64,000 nt of DNA from Hoplostethus atlanticus (GCA_034670405.1 JAXDDX010000001.1:6133501-6197500); one strand, 5' to 3'. Positions 1-14,206 are shown, numbered from the stretch's first letter. The notes: generated by a model not told the origin, from the sequence alone. Program-made: numbers and translations.

Positions 1-65
1 GTTGAATACTTTCATCTACATAATCCTAATCCATAACCATGATTTGTATTGTCAAGTTTGAATAC

Positions 66-3000
66 CTTAAAAAGTCAGGAGCCCTAGATATCATATTTTC
101 GAAGTCAGCAAAAGAGAGTTTGTTGTCACCATCCAAATCAGCCTCCTCGATGGTTTTCTCACACACCAGGTTGACCTCCTCAGAAGTCAACTCCTCCTTT
201 GTCAGTTTATTCAGAGTCTTTTCTAAGTCCTCCTTGCACAAGAAATTATCCACATTGAAATCTGTGGATTCAAATAATTAATTTTCATTTTATCCAGCCC
301 ATGCAAAATTTGAAAAACGAAGATGAATGTTGCAGAAAAATCTATCTTTACCATATATTTTGAAGGCATATATGGCCTTCAGTTCTCTAGGCGCCGTTTC
401 ACTGAGGACAGAGAACATGTCCACAAAGTCATTGAAGCTGAGATTCCCCAGTCCGTCCTCTGAGAAAGACTCCACTATCCTGCTCCGGAACGGGTTTTCC
501 TGCAAAGGAAGGGGAAAACAACATGTAGATATATTAATGTCTAACGGATCAAACCAAATTGTCAAAGAATCACTGCAATGAAGGACACATAAAATAGGAA
601 CAGCCTGTAGTTTAGCTAACAAAACAATATTTACATGCTGTTCTCAGTTCCTCAGACATGCTACAAAGTGTGTGAACTGTACGGTGTGTTCTGCTGAGCA
701 CAGTCTTCAATAAAAAAAGGCTGACTCCATCTCTTTGCTGTATGATGGGGCCAATATTTTCTCCATTGTTTCTCACCCATGGCTGCTGCTAGCGGTTTTA
801 TATCCCAGGCAATTAGCTGACTCGACACAGCCCGTAATGACCACAGAACGGAGAGGAGGTCATCAGAAGAAATCTTACAGGTACAGAGTAGGTGAGGTTG
901 TAAGCAAGGGGTTTTCTAGAGCTCTTGAGCTGGACACAGTTTGCAAAATGTTTGAGCTCGGATTAAAAATCTGCCAAATAAAGCATTGGCATAAATGGCC
1001 GTCTGAATCCAGAAACCATGCCATCCTCGACTAGAGCCAGGTAAACAATCAGTGCACTATGAATCACTCTGGTCCACTCAACGAAGCTCATTAACACAGG
1101 TGCCTCAGCAAGGGAGGACTGGATTTATGGTTATGAAGCTGTAGAGGACTTTGGGAGGCTACGTACTGTCTAGGCTTCATCAATCCTGCCTTGAGTGGTC
1201 TCCATCTTCCTCCTCCTCCTTTATAGGCCCTGTAATCATGTGGCAGCTTTACAGGATAAGGACAATTATGTCCAGTGGAAGGACACATTACGAGTCTCTG
1301 TGCTAAACTCATAATCCCTGGTGGAGGAGGGATGGTGATCATGTCTAATATGTAGGAGGAGTGTTGTGATAAATGCTTCTGTGATGTATTGCAGTGCAGG
1401 CCTACCATTTCTTGATTTCCTGTATTTCCTGTCTATTTTTTTCTCAAACAGCAAGTTCTTCAAAAATAGAAGGAAATGTTTTGCTGACAGGATATGGAGC
1501 GAGCTCGTCACAGTACATTAACTTTCACAAGCTCACGGGATGTGATGTTGTGCAAACAGATCAGTAACGGCGACAATTAAAAATCAATTCTGTCCTATAA
1601 TAGAAAGCACTTATTATATTAGATATCATCCCATATGAGCACCAGGAGCCAGAGTGTTTGGCCTCTTACATTAGCACTGTCCACCAAGAAAACACCAATA
1701 ATATTGGAAACAACTCAAAATGATGTTGAGAAAGATCAACAGAGAAAGATCGGGTGAAAAGAGGATAATTTTATAGTTTATGACACAAGATCTGTACCAT
1801 GTTTGAGGTACTGAACAGGAGGATTTGATGTTACCTTTAACTCTGGCATGTTGACTATCAAGGCTAACGGCAGTTTACAGTCGGGTTCATTGGTGTAGTC
1901 CATTGGTACAAGATGTGGAGCCAGTTCATGGTATCTGCCGTGCAACCTGGAACGGAAAATGAAAGTAGATGTTGTATAATCACATCACACATTATTCTGA
2001 CTCACTGCCTGTCAGAAAATAAATAATGCACAAGATACCAAGTAATATTTGTGTCAGTAAGAGACAAAAAGACAGTTAGTGTTATATCAGACTCTTCATG
2101 CATACGTAATATGACCCTGTTTATCAGTCCATGAAACAAGATGCCCTCAAAAGGAATCTACTCTAAGACAAACATGTAGGATAATCAGACATGAGGTTCA
2201 AAACATCAGAATTTAGGAATTTGCACCTTGTTGTTGTGGTAGTATTAGACAGATAATGCTAAATCATTCATTGATACTGTGTGTTTTTCTCCACAGTAAA
2301 ACCTGGACTCATAATGAGCGTGGTAACTAACTGTTATCGTCTGTCAACCCAGAGAACGCACCAGTACAGATAAGAGACTGGACTCCATATGAATCATTCA
2401 TTTTACACATCATTTCTCTCTCCCCCTTTCTTTCTTTCTCTCTCATCCTTTTTTTATTTTCTCAGTGGTGAAGAAAGGTCAATGTCAATAAGTATGAGGA
2501 GGTTGTATGTGCACTTTAAATGAGGAAGGGCAGTGCTGATCTACAACCCTCTTGCACTCTGACCTCTGAATAACTCTGTCATGGGCTCATCCATTTCCAG
2601 GGACATGGGTCTTAGAGGACAAACTCACTACGGTGAAGTTAGATTAACATGTCAAAATGACGAAGTTTAACTTGGACCCTGTTAAGCACGTGGGAAATAA
2701 CGGGTAAACCTGCGAGTATTTGGACAGTGACACCTTCTCTCATGTTTTTGGCTCTGAAATCTCGTTGGATTTCAAATGATACCGTGACTATGATGATGAA
2801 TTACAGACAGGTAACGAGTGGGATATTGGGAAAATAAACTTGTACATGGAATCCCCAATGCAAGGTGCATTCCCCCTCCTATCCAGACTATCCACACATT
2901 GATTGCATCATTTTTTCCTAAAAAAAACCCAATAACAGTCATGCATTTCTTTCTGTAGGGAATGTCATATATATCAAAATATATTATATTGATATACTGT

Positions 3001-6000
3001 TGTGATGGATAAAAACAACTACAGAAAAAGGTGCTTGATCGATAAAAGTCAGATAAGAGAAAATGACACTAATTTGAAAAAATACAGTAGGTTAATGATT
3101 ACTCTTAAAATATGTTAATACAACTTTCAAACTAATGTGACTCATTGGGTGAAACAGGAACTTTGGGGTTAAATTTACCAAATGTATACACAATTGAAGA
3201 GACAAAAACAATGATAAGTTGTGATCTAGTGTTAATATTGGGTATCATATTGCAGACGAAACGGAAGGGCTCAAATCAACAATCTTGTAAACATCAGTGA
3301 TAACCTTTTTCTTTAACCTTGCATAACTGTGCCGTGATATGTGCAGCTGGGGACAGAGGCTAGGGGTGTTTTATGAAAGTCATAAAGTGTAGGACTCCAT
3401 TACACTGCTGATTGTCAATTTTGTTTCCAGTGCACTGCTGGCCTTGGAATCAAAGCCAATTCAATATCACCGAGGAGGAACATGTCTATGGACACTGACT
3501 ATTTTTTAATAACAGTGTTCTACATAAAAAAACACATCTCTACTGAAGATATTTTAGCTATAGTTATCAACACAGTACAATGTTAAAAGAAAGTGATCTA
3601 AAACCCAAACTGTGCTGGCAAATGAGTTGCTGCAATGTAAAATGAGTTAGAACACATAGTGACTGAAGTTGAGCCTTTAGGGGACATTACACACTATTAT
3701 ATTAGAAATGATTAAGCCTATTTCTTTGTCTCAACCATTATATTTCCTCTTGAACGGCTATGAGCTGATGCCATGTTCAGCCCTTAGGGGTATATCTTGA
3801 CTATATCCAAAATCATCTTTTTTTGTGTTGAACGCTCAAAACTCTCTTTGCTACATTCTAACAAAAAACTAATCAGCCAATAACCTCAACACTAAACTCA
3901 TCACTACAAAAACATTGACTGCACTGCACATGGAGGGCAGCAAATCACCCTGATTTTATAATTAGGTAATTGGCAACGTGATCTTTTCCTAGACAGCAAC
4001 ATTCGCCTGTATCGGCGTTTAATTTCTTAAAGTAGCTATTCAATCGTTCAATAACGACAACCATTAACAAGAGATCCTGAAACATGAGAGTGATCGATTC
4101 CATTAGAGAGGAAAGCAAGCAAATTGTTTTATTTATGCCTGTCAGCATGGGGGAGTGACAGCTGGGGGAAAATGATGCTTCCCAATGAGTCATGATACCT
4201 GGTGTATTCATCAAGTGTAGATTTTATGTTTGGTGTTTAGCAAAGTGTCAAGGCTGCACATGTTCAAAGAGGTAGAAATATGACACTTGAAGAGGTGGCA
4301 CTAGAAATGACACTAAGGTCAAAAGGTCAGCATGACCTTCTCAAAGGTTTAAGACACTGTCCCGGAGAACTGGTGGAATCCTCTAGATCTTCACTAACCA
4401 AGGCTTGAAGACTTATATTTGGCACACGTAGCAGTATTCTCACTAAACAATACATTATTTATATACAGTGTGTATACAGTGTAAAAGTAAATATTCACAT
4501 TTCCAACTCATGCATTCCTTGTTTAGTTGAAGAGGCCATAAAATATGTCAGCCTATTTGTATTCAATGGGTTGGATAAAAGAATCCAGGATGCCTGTTAG
4601 TTCCCGTAAGTTTATTTAGTAGCCAGTGAAACACAAATTATGAACTTCTTCATAATATTCTGCTGCTATATGAGATCTCATCTTAATCCTGACTCATTTA
4701 GAGCATAAGCCTTTGATTTGTAATATTTGACACTTCATCAGACTAAGTCGTTTGATAAAAAAAATACTTGTTTCAAGCGTCCTTACTGAAATACTGATGA
4801 TGGTAAAACGTTGCCACATTTTATGACATATAATTCCATTATAGTCAAATGCATATGCACTGATTAGATAAAAACAATCTTATAGTGCTATATTAGTTAT
4901 AAGACACCAATGATGAAATGCATTATTTCCTCTAACAGTAAACACGTTGCATTTAACCTCAAATGACAAGTTTGTTCTCAATAATGGATCATCTTATTAT
5001 CACATTTGATCTCACCCCAACAAAGCTGCCCCTGTATATCGTTCTAAAAAGAATTGACCCAACAGATAATTAAACTGTGTTCCCTGTAAATTATATTCTT
5101 AATCGATCGATTCACGTGAAACAACACACATGAAATTGTGTCATACTCTAATCATGACATTTCTACCAATTCTACCATGATAGGACTGTAGGGAAGGTGA
5201 TACATTTTCAAGATTACCATTGCCAGTGTGTTTTTTCTGTTTGAACACTGCCTACATAGCACAGCTTAAGCTGCCAATGAAATTGACTTTTGGCATCAAG
5301 TCAATTTTCAAACAGATGTTTACACTGAGACGCTGTTTCCTCCTCCAACAGCAGCCAAATTCAGACAGGTCCTTTCCTGTACAGAGACCGATGTGATGAG
5401 CCCTTTTCTATTGTCCCTTTTAACAGAAGTGATGTTTGTGGCTCATCAAATTAGATGCTTTGCTTCCTGCTGGGGGACCTCAGCCAAAATCAGTGTCCTC
5501 TTGAAACACATCTTTATGGACAGGCTTTGATGTATGTGCCTACTCCATTTTAACTATGGTTTTAATTCATGTCTGACTTCTCTTTGGTTTTTATCTAGTT
5601 TTATTTTATTGTCTGTAAAGCACTTTGTAACTCTGTTTTGAAATGTGTTATACAATTGTTGCCACGTTATACCTTGTTGTGTCTACTGGTTTGGTCAACT
5701 ACAGTGCATAGATAGATTAAGGAGGGAATGAATACAAAGGAGCTGAAAGAAGGTTATCAGGTAATGGTAAATGGTAAATGGCTGCATTTATATAGCGCTT
5801 TTATCCAAAGCGCTTTACAATATATGCCCCTCATTCAGCCATTCACACACACACACACTCACACACCGATGGCGGTGAGCTACCAAGGTGCTGGTCTGAC
5901 CATTGGGAGCAATTTGGGGTTCAGTGTCTTGCCCAAGGACACTTCGACATATAGACAGGAGGCCAACCGCCAACCTTGTGATCAGTGGACAACCTGCTCT

Positions 6001-8420
6001 ACCACTGAGCCACAGCCTTATGGTTATTTGTGGGCATGTGGTTAATGTGAGTTTATGCCCGGGGGCTGAGCGGGAGTCATTAGCACGTGATTGATTGCAC
6101 TGTTAAAACATAAAAGGCTTCATCAACAATCTGAACATTTCATTAACATTACTATCCGTATGATCTGGTGATCAGTGAGCCAGTGGCGGAACATGTGGTT
6201 TACAATTGATCTGCAGTACATCTGTGAGCTCTGCATGGGGATTAAGAAATAGATTTTTTAAAAACTTACCGAAGGATTTCTTTGCGCGTGAAAAAAGTGC
6301 AGTCCTGGGATGAGAGGTAAACAGCATGTCAAAAAATAAGCATGAGTAGTATGCCACAATAACAAAGGTATAGTAAAAAGAAGTGCTAACAGGTGATTGT
6401 ACATGTTCTACAGTACATAGACCTGAACATACCCTGAGTGACATATAGAACAACATTCTAGGTCCGTGGAAGTCATCTGAACACCCCTTACTGTGAACCC
6501 CAATCAAAGTCCCTGATTTCTCTTAAGTGACGATACAATATGTGAGGGTTGTCACCTGCCACTTGCCATAGGGAAGTTGAAGCAAAGGAACACGGTGGTG
6601 TGGTGTTGTCTGCAGCCGTCTATCTATCCAACATCCCTACTGGAGGCACCTCAATTTAAATTTCCCTTTTATCTACACTGACCCGAGTGTGAGAAGAAGA
6701 GTGTAGCCAGCTAGCCTCCGGAGACAAAGATTTAGCTCCCCTGGTTACCCTCTCCACTGTTCTTATACAAAACCAACACTGGGGATCTCTAGAGGGCTCT
6801 TAGGACAGTTGTAGAAGTTATAGACATACAAGCATTGTTATCGCTCATTCATTCAAAATATTAGGACATTATGATTTACTGTGATGTAAAGCCAGCCAGT
6901 TACTAAACTCAGATTTATTGGTAGCTAGGGGGAGCTTAAGAAATTAACTGCCACATTTGACTATACTATAGTCATTTTACACAACATCATAAGGAAAGCC
7001 TACAGAATGAAAAGCTCCTCAGTAAGGTGTTGTTTGTGCAGTACCATGCAGTCCTAGATCTGGTCCATGAGCTGGGAATTGCTTGGTGAACCAACGAAAC
7101 AGTCAAGCTCTATTAGACAAGGATAAGATGATGTTTGATTACAGTTTGACAGTGTTTTTGTTTGCTCTAAACACTGTTCTGCTACACAAAAGAGCTGAGT
7201 TGGTTTTCATGTACCTGTTAAGGTCAATGTACAGGATGTAAACTGATCATCGCTAAACGTCAATACAGGACAGCCTTCCTTCCAACGGCCTTCAATCTGT
7301 CAATTGACATCTACTCTGTATGAAGTATCTTACACATCTGCTTCTGAAACTTAAAATGCTGAGCACAAAGGAGGCAACACAATTCTGATAAGGGCTGTTA
7401 AGAGTAGCAGGAGTAACCAGAGAAGCTCTTGAGAACGAAGTTATCTCCTGAGGGTAGAGTTTCATGGCATGCTATCACACTGGCTTGGCATCAATTATTA
7501 AGTCACACCTAATCACATGAAAAACCTGTGCAGATGAAGATGGTATTTCTTCACAGATAACTGTGACTATTGTTACAGGGAACAAAAGGTCAGGTCTTCT
7601 CAGATGTTGGCATAAAGAACACAAGATCCTCCAGTATGCAATGAAATCAAAACCCTCTGCTATGCTGTCAGAGGAGTCATAGCTGACCACTGTTTGGTTA
7701 TTAAACTGATTACTGAGTCATTCATTGATGGAGAAGCTGTGACTAGTGCCTGCTTAAGGCTGAGATGAAGTCATACTACTGGGCAACAAAGTTGAATGTT
7801 GAACATAGTTGCACCATTTGTTCTCTCCAAGGCCTGTCCCACTAAAACATAAACAGTGTGTTTTCATCCTGACCCATTAAAGGACATCTGGAGGGACCAC
7901 TGTTAGGAATGACCAGTATTATAACCATGGTCACTGTAAAGAAAATAGTCGTGCAATAGTGCTGCATCCTTTTTTACAGACTCCCTGAGCAATGTGGACT
8001 ATGGGCTTTCAAATACAGCCAGTGATTTAAAATGAGCCACTGACTCACCAAGCTGTGACCAACATGTTCTTGTGTCTCCTGTAGTAATTTGTTAGCTTTA
8101 TATGGCCTATATTGCAGAGACTAAATAAACGTGTTTGTGGATTTTTAGTTAGTTCGTGTGTTTTTCTTTTTTTCTTTACTCAAATCCAAATTTCAGGCTT
8201 ATAGGCTACCATGTATATGCCAAACTGTTGATTGTTTTAGAGTTTATGCCTGATATGACATATTTCATAAAATATTATTTCGTCCATTATCAGTAATTGT
8301 AGTGTTAACAATAACTACAACACAGGCTACTGTAGTCAGGTGGAGTAAAACATGGGTACGCAAGCTTACCTGGTATGCATCAAGTTGCTCATCGGTAAAT
8401 ATCGTTTGCTTATTACCCAT
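66..8420 (-). CDS. cib2: Calcium and integrin-binding family member 2 (partial, last exon outside window)
   Basis: Small EF-hand calcium/magnesium sensor. In vertebrates CIB2 acts in hair-cell mechanotransduction and binds integrin and TMC partners. Coding exons read on the minus strand are 8420-8370, 6304-6270, 1946-1835, 499-352 and 261-66; all have GT-AG borders and compatible phases. They give 180 codons plus two bases. The family length is 187 aa, so only about 7 C-terminal residues, on an exon left of base 1, are missing. The N-terminus [17 protein letters not shown] carries the myristoylation glycine. Two canonical EF loops are visible: [12 protein letters not shown] (about residues 116-127) and [12 protein letters not shown] (about 157-168). 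CIB3 is the nearest alternative, but [16 protein letters not shown] and the neighbouring idh3a-acsbg1-dnaja4 favour CIB2. It lies head-to-head with lrrc61. Confidence 0.9.
500..1834. other. cib2 intron 3, no feature recognised
   Basis: Intron between the third and fourth cib2 coding exons. I saw no second gene, hairpin RNA or clear transposon in it. Short open frames here lack family resemblance and splice support. Confidence 0.6.
1947..6269. other. cib2 intron 2 (4.3 kb)
   Basis: Long AT-rich intron between the 35-bp second exon and the third exon of cib2. Apart from the interspersed repeat at about 5762-6022 I recognise nothing. Open frames here are short and unsupported. Confidence 0.6.
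5762..6022. repeat. Teleost interspersed repeat (ATGGTAAATGG...GCGCTTTAC family)
   Basis: Begins with overlapping TAAATGG units, followed by TATATAGCGCTTTTATCC, AAAGCGCTTTACAAT, an ACAC-rich stretch, CAATTTGGGGTTCAGTGTC, TGCCCAAGGACACTTCGAC and CTCTACCACTGAGCCACAGC. This arrangement is familiar from a very common dispersed repeat of ray-finned fish. I do not assign its transposon class. The open frames across it are translations of the repeat, not genes. Confidence 0.75.
6305..8369. other. cib2 intron 1, no feature recognised
   Basis: About 2 kb between the first two coding exons of cib2. No additional gene or repeat was identified. Confidence 0.55.
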
Positions 8421-9085
8421 CTTAGTGGAGTAATTTCTCGCTTGTATAGATTCATTACATTGAAGATCCGATGCCTTTTCTCAAATACAGGCATTTAAGG
8501 GGGTCCGATAGCTGAAAGACTCCGCATAGTATGTGTTGACTTTGCAAGCCTTAAAAATAGTGTTGCGCTTACAAGAGATCTCCTCCATGAATGCCACAAG
8601 ATGAGAAGAAGATACACACAAGATACAGACACGAAAAAATAAAAATAAAATAAACGACAGCGCTTAGTTGTTTCAGAAGCAGTGGAAGTACTATACGTAG
8701 TCCAAAGAGTGTAAACTGATCTATTCAGCACCAGCTACTGTCCACGACTGTCAAGACAACCAGAATAAATAATACAACGTCCGGGGAGACCTTTCAAAAT
8801 AAAACCCTTATTCACTATACAGCTGAAACTTCAGGTTACGGAAGTAAAAATACAATTCATAATCACCATAGGGAATTGATTGATTATCAGCCATAACGCA
8901 GTAACCGTACAAGTTAGGCTTACCATGAGCTACGATATTGTGAAGCGATAGTATATACTCCTGTAGAAGTCGTAAGACATCGCTGTTACCATTGAGATGT
9001 TACACGTGCCAAACTTTCACAGTTGGCAGTCAGGACTGACTGAGCTAACGTAGTCACCGTCTGCTAGCTAGCAACGTACTCCACC

Positions 9086-9193
9086 ATGGTCTCTCTGTCT
9101 GACATGATGCGCTTTTTTAGGGATGAGGAGAAGAGAAAATCACTACAAATCGTTGAGAAATCGGTTGAAAGTGAGGGAAAAGGGATTCGATGA
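9086..9193 (+). other. Small ORF (35 codons) in strong Kozak context, possible orphan first exon
   Basis: CCACCATGG starts a frame reading MVSLSDMMRFFRDEEKRK and on to a TGA at 9191-9193. A donor-like A|GTGAGG follows base 9170, leaving phase 1. The acceptor of lrrc61 exon 2 (12095) is also phase 1, so this could be an alternative first exon of lrrc61, or the start of an unrecognised transcript. I recognise no protein family. Short length and lack of homology keep confidence low. Confidence 0.25.
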
Positions 9194-9313
9194 AATCACC
9201 CGGAATCAATCAGCCAGTAATGAATACAATGGCCCTGTCATGGTTTATGGGGGTAAATTTGATTCCTAAATTCTCAGGGGAGAGCAGCCAGATTCAATTT
9301 GGGGATTGGCACT

Positions 9314-9534
9314 GGGCCTCCTCCTGACAGCACAGACACTGCAAAGACGAACAAGGAGGTTTTATGAAGCTCCTCTGACCATAGGAAGAAGTCACAGTTA
9401 GTTCATTGTGAAATGGTGTTAGTGGTTGGGGTAACTTCCTGCAGGTCAAGAGTGCTGCTGTTTTACAACCCCAGGGCAGCAGATGGATTCCCTGTTAACC
9501 TTTGTGTGTGCCCCAGGTCAATCTTGGAAATGCC
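9314..9534 (+). repeat. Copy A of a 221-bp sequence repeated inverted at 63458-63680
   Basis: Starts GGGCCTCCTCCTGACAGCAC and ends CAATCTTGGAAATGCC. By eye it differs from the reverse complement of 63458-63680 at about 7 substitutions and one indel, roughly 97% identity, and similarity stops abruptly at both ends. No terminal inverted repeats, poly-A tail or target-site duplication was seen. Class unknown. Confidence 0.85.
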
Positions 9535-11014
9535 TGTGAGGAGGTGAGGAGCATAAAGTGGATGGTGGGTGAGGGTGAGGACACCTGCACCCAGGCCAAG
9601 TAAACTAGAAGACTGAAAGGAAAGTTGAACACAGCGATCTGCCAAGAGATGCAGGTGGCAAATGTTGAACTATCGTACATCCTAGATACCATCTCACAAG
9701 TAACTTTTTAGTTAATATGTATTTCCAGAACTGGCTAAATGACATTTGACTGGTTGTTCCTTAAGGCTGCAAATGACTTCAGGATCCTCTATATAGGCTA
9801 CAAACATCCTGGACTTCTGCTGCGCTGCTGGCTTGGTCTGCTCTCCCTGCTCTTTTGGTAGGCCACCAGGAAGATTGCTGATGGGCTGTATCATAGGGCC
9901 TACAGGTATGTGTAATTAAATAGCTCTCCTGGGGAGCCTTGCGTGACAGTCGTTGGCCGAGGTGCTAAACTGGCGACCGCTGTCGCTGTCCAGGGATGCT
10001 GAACCTCTGCCAGTGCTGAGCCCTGTGGAGCGGCATGCGTCCTGTGTCCTGAGGGCGTGTGTCCATCACACTATCCCATTGTCTTTCCACAAAGGCATCC
10101 TCTGCCATCTGTTTTTAATTAAATATACATTTAACATACATATAAAGGGTGATGCAGATGTGTAGACCTAAAATTAATAAATGATGACATTGGTCTATAG
10201 TTATCATCGATGTAAAATTACTAAAATAAACTCACTGTTGAATAGCTCAGATTAACTACAAGTCATTCTAGGAATATTATAAGAATCTAAATATTATAGT
10301 GATCTTTTTTTCCTTCCCCTGTTTTGACAAGGGATTTAAAAGCAAATTACTAGATCAATTATTAGCTAACCCTGACAGGACAAACGTTTTATGTTGTTCG
10401 AATAGACCTTGCATTGCATGTTCATTCGTTTACTATTACATTGATTTAATCATTCATATTTTATGTGACTCCATTAGTGGTCTGCATGAGGTGATATTCA
10501 ACCAAATTACATTTGTGACTCCAATCTCCATGACAACATAATACGATGAACGCCACGTTCCTTATTAAAAATAACACACAAATAACACAAAAATGTAATC
10601 ACATAGTCAATTTTACAAACATATTAAGTCCCTACAAAGCACAAGCTCACTATAAACTACTGAGTACCACAATTTTGATTTGTGTTGAAAAACGAATAGA
10701 AAAAGTTCTGATTGATGCGGATAGCACCTGTTGCACAGTACAAAAATGTGAATATACTGTGACACCATTTATTTTCAGACATTCCCCCTTAGCTCAACTA
10801 CACAAATGATGTTGCCTTCCTCTTTGCTCTATTGAAGTCCGTCTCATCCCACCTGCGCTCTGTGCTGCAGCACAGTCGGCGTGTCCTGCACCCCAGGACA
10901 GATGCCAATTTCACACTTCCCAAAAATAATCACTGCCCGGCCTTTCCACTGCATTAGTTAAATTCTCGGGTTTGAATAAGACAGATAGCTTGCTAGGTAG
11001 CTAAGTTGCTAAGG

Positions 11015-14000
11015 ATGGACTCTAAACGAGACAAAGACCAAGGTAAGTTGTGATGAATAGCTTGTTGCCACGTCGTGATGCTAGCCACCAGCGGCTTATA
11101 CTAGCTAGCTACCATTCTGGGCAGTTGGTTGTGGCTAACAACGTAGCGTTAGTTACATAACATTTGTATATGTTGCAACATCTGAAAGACCCATTTTATC
11201 AAATAACCCATCCACTTTCATTTCATTGAACCATGTTCAAGAAATCACGCAGTCGTTGCTTTACGACATTCTTAGCTTAAAACCCCAGCTAACAGCTAGC
11301 TACCAACATGAGCTAACAACATCAACTGGTAGCTGGCTGTCTCGCTAAATTGAACACTATCATCACCATAATCACTGCAGGTGCCAACGTGGGCTGGACT
11401 GGTGTTTGGTGAGCCATCAGCACTTATCAACTTCCCCCACCCCCAACACGTCTTTTTTCATTTCGTTATAATAACTACTCCCTGCTGGTGTCGATATACT
11501 CATCAAGTTTGTGAAATGACCTGTGTTATAATATCACAGAATAACTAACAAAAAATAGACACCTGTATCATCGTGTTTCAATTATCTCTGGTTAGCCTGC
11601 TGACAATGAGCCTTTCTACCAAAGATGCTACTCTACTGAGCGTTTTTTTCCCAGTCAGAGTTTCAGTCATGCAATCCGATTAAAACCTATCCATGTTTAC
11701 AGTTTTGGACTGATTCCGCCTAAGGAAATGAAACCAAATATAACTCACCCCATCCTTAGTCATGCATGCAACTGGCGAGCTAACGACATCACAGACAAAG
11801 CAAAGAACAGCACATCTGCCTGTTTCTGACCCTTTCATCGGGAGCAGGCAGAGGAAACCCAATGTTCTGCCAGATATGAAATTTGTGGACTATTTGAACA
11901 CTTACTATTTATAGATTGCATGGCTTGTCTACTTGTTCCTCTGTAAACAGAAGAGACACAACCCTTCCCACATTCAGCTCTAGCTGCAGTAGTGACTCAT
12001 GACTATGGAGTGTGTGGTTGTGTTGTGTATATAAGAACAGACAGGTGAAGTTGTGCTTTGCTGGACTGCGGTCTTATTTGTCTTATTCTTTCAGATGCAG
12101 ACTTTGAGAAGATAACTGCTGTGCTACTCAAGTCACGTACAGGCGAATTTGATTTGGAGTCGATATTGTTTCTTAAATTCAGAGGTCTTGGTAAGATTAA
12201 ATGAATATATCAACATTTCTTTCTGTCTTTAAAAACTGCATTCTTCTTTAACATAGTTGAATGGATGTCTTATAGGAATACATGATCTTGGATGCATTGG
12301 GGAGTGCATTAATTTGGAGCGACTGGACCTTTCTGGAAATAACATCACAAACTTGGCTCCTTTCGCTTCTCTTCGGCTTCTTGCTGTATTAAATGTATCT
12401 GCCAACAGGATTTCCAATTTAGGTAAGAATTCATGTGCGATTAAGCTTTTGTTTCCCTACTGTATAAGTGCTTATTAAATAAGTCTTCTATTATTATTAA
12501 ACAGAAATTAATGTTTTGAATTGTTTTGCTAATTTCAGAACCGCTATCCAGTTGTGACAGTTTACAGAGCTTAAACGTGGCTGGTAATGTCATATCCAGG
12601 TATCGTTGTATAATCAATGACAAAGTGCTTACTTTAGATTGATACTAAGGAATGTGAATTTGCAAATACTGCAAATATTTCATTACAAAGTTCATCCTTC
12701 ACATTACTTAGTATAAGAACTATCACATCCATCATTATAGTTCAGCATAAAATGATCTGCTACTTGTGATTGTCATTTACAGAGAAATATTCTGAACTGG
12801 TTTATGTAAAATTAGCTTCTTTTTTTTTGTTCTGTCATTCAACAGTATTGAGAACCTGCACTGCCTTCAGTCTTTGAGAAAGCTAGAGAATATACGACTA
12901 AAAGACAACACTTACAATTACACCAATCCAGGTGAATTCCAGTGGCTTTATTTGTATGAAAACAAGGATGCTGATGGAAAATATAGATAGGTGAGATCAT
13001 GATAACCTTTTCTGTATCAGTTTGCAGGAACACATCGTATAGAACTATACTTCTCGAGATGTTCCCCACCATCAAGGTGCTGGATGGTAAGATATTTTTT
13101 TCCTTTATTCTTTTGTATATCAGTAACACTGCCACCATCCTCAGTGTGTACATAGGTCTGTTTATATTTTTTCTGTTTCAATTGTAGGTGAAAGAGTGGT
13201 TGGACGTGGGAGTGAGTTGTACCAATTATGCAAAGACATTGACGATACCATCAAAGGTACATTTGTCATCTAGCATACTCGTGTATCATTATTGACATTA
13301 CTTGCTATGACACCCCCATCAGCAGATTAATTTAAGGTATAGCATATTAATGCTGCATACACAATTTTCCAATGTCATTACCGGCATATGTGTGATGTGT
13401 AGGTGGTATGTGGTAGATGGTATTGAGAACTTGTTCCAATTTAGTCCTGGTTCTAAATTGCCCAATTCCTCAGAATCAATAAGCTCCTGTACTATTGATT
13501 CCACTTAATGATGCCAAGAGGCTGTTGTTCAGCTGGATGGTGTTTGTTCCAACAACTGTGCAACAGAGTCTTGGGCCTTTTGTGCTATTGATTGCAACAA
13601 GTGATGCATTTCGATATTATGGCACTCCATTACAGCTGTATGTAGTCTTTCCCCCCTAACAATTTATCTAATAGGAATCTATAGATTCAAAAATGGCATC
13701 GGAATCTGCAAAATCCTAATAATATGTTTTGAACATTATGTTTGCTTCCTACTTAAATAAAGGTTCCCTTGTTCAAATAAATGTTACTGAATTGTTGTGA
13801 TAAAGCAATAATTGACTGTTTATCTATCAATGTGTAGCTGGTTTATACAAGAATGGACAACTTTCTGAACATCCTGGTTGCAAGCCGTGGGTGGAGGATA
13901 ATTATTGGGATATAAAGAGGTCAAACAATGCCATTATTGAAGAGGCCTACAAACAGTTCAATGGTACGAAATCTTCTGTTCCCCAGAACCATTTTCTTTC

Positions 14001-14206
14001 TAACTGTTTCAACTGAAGTAATCAGTTATCAAAATTTGACTTTGTTGTGTCTATAATGTAGGATCCTATAATCCTTGTCATATTCTTCACTTTTCACAGA
14101 TGTTCTTCACGAATGCAGACTCCTCAACAACAGAGCAGTACATATGATTTCACAAACTGAAAGATCTCTGAGCCTAAAAAAGCAGCCAAAGCAGTATGCA
14201 GTCTGA
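11015..14206 (+). CDS. lrrc61: Leucine-rich repeat-containing protein 61
   Basis: Nine coding exons: 11015-11042, 12095-12190, 12276-12422, 12539-12599, 12846-12931, 13021-13086, 13188-13256, 13838-13963 and 14100-14206. They join in phase to 261 aa, close to the about 259 aa I recall for LRRC61. The N-terminal part carries the family signature LLKSRTGEF followed by LESILFLKFRGLG. SDS22-like leucine-rich repeats follow at about residues 45-130, for example LERLDLSGNNITNL and LAVLNVSANRISNL. A conserved block with DGERVVGRGSELYQLC (about 160-180) and a C-terminal helical part with EEAYKQFNDVLHEC come next. The biochemical role of the family is poorly known; the repeats imply protein binding. 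Exon 6 is taken to start at 13021, after a TATCAG acceptor, because only that keeps the frame. Confidence 0.93.

Larger units (their letters stand above)
8421..11014. other. Divergent spacer between cib2 and lrrc61
   Basis: Should hold the promoters of both genes, which start on opposite strands. It contains a small ORF with a strong start context at 9086-9193 and a 221-bp sequence (9314-9534) that recurs inverted at 63458-63680. Nothing else was recognised; 10100-10800 is AT-rich with only unsupported open frames. Confidence 0.6.

Noticed and set aside
5728..6045. 105-codon open frame on the plus strand
   Set aside because: It is a translation of the interspersed repeat with its ACAC-rich part.
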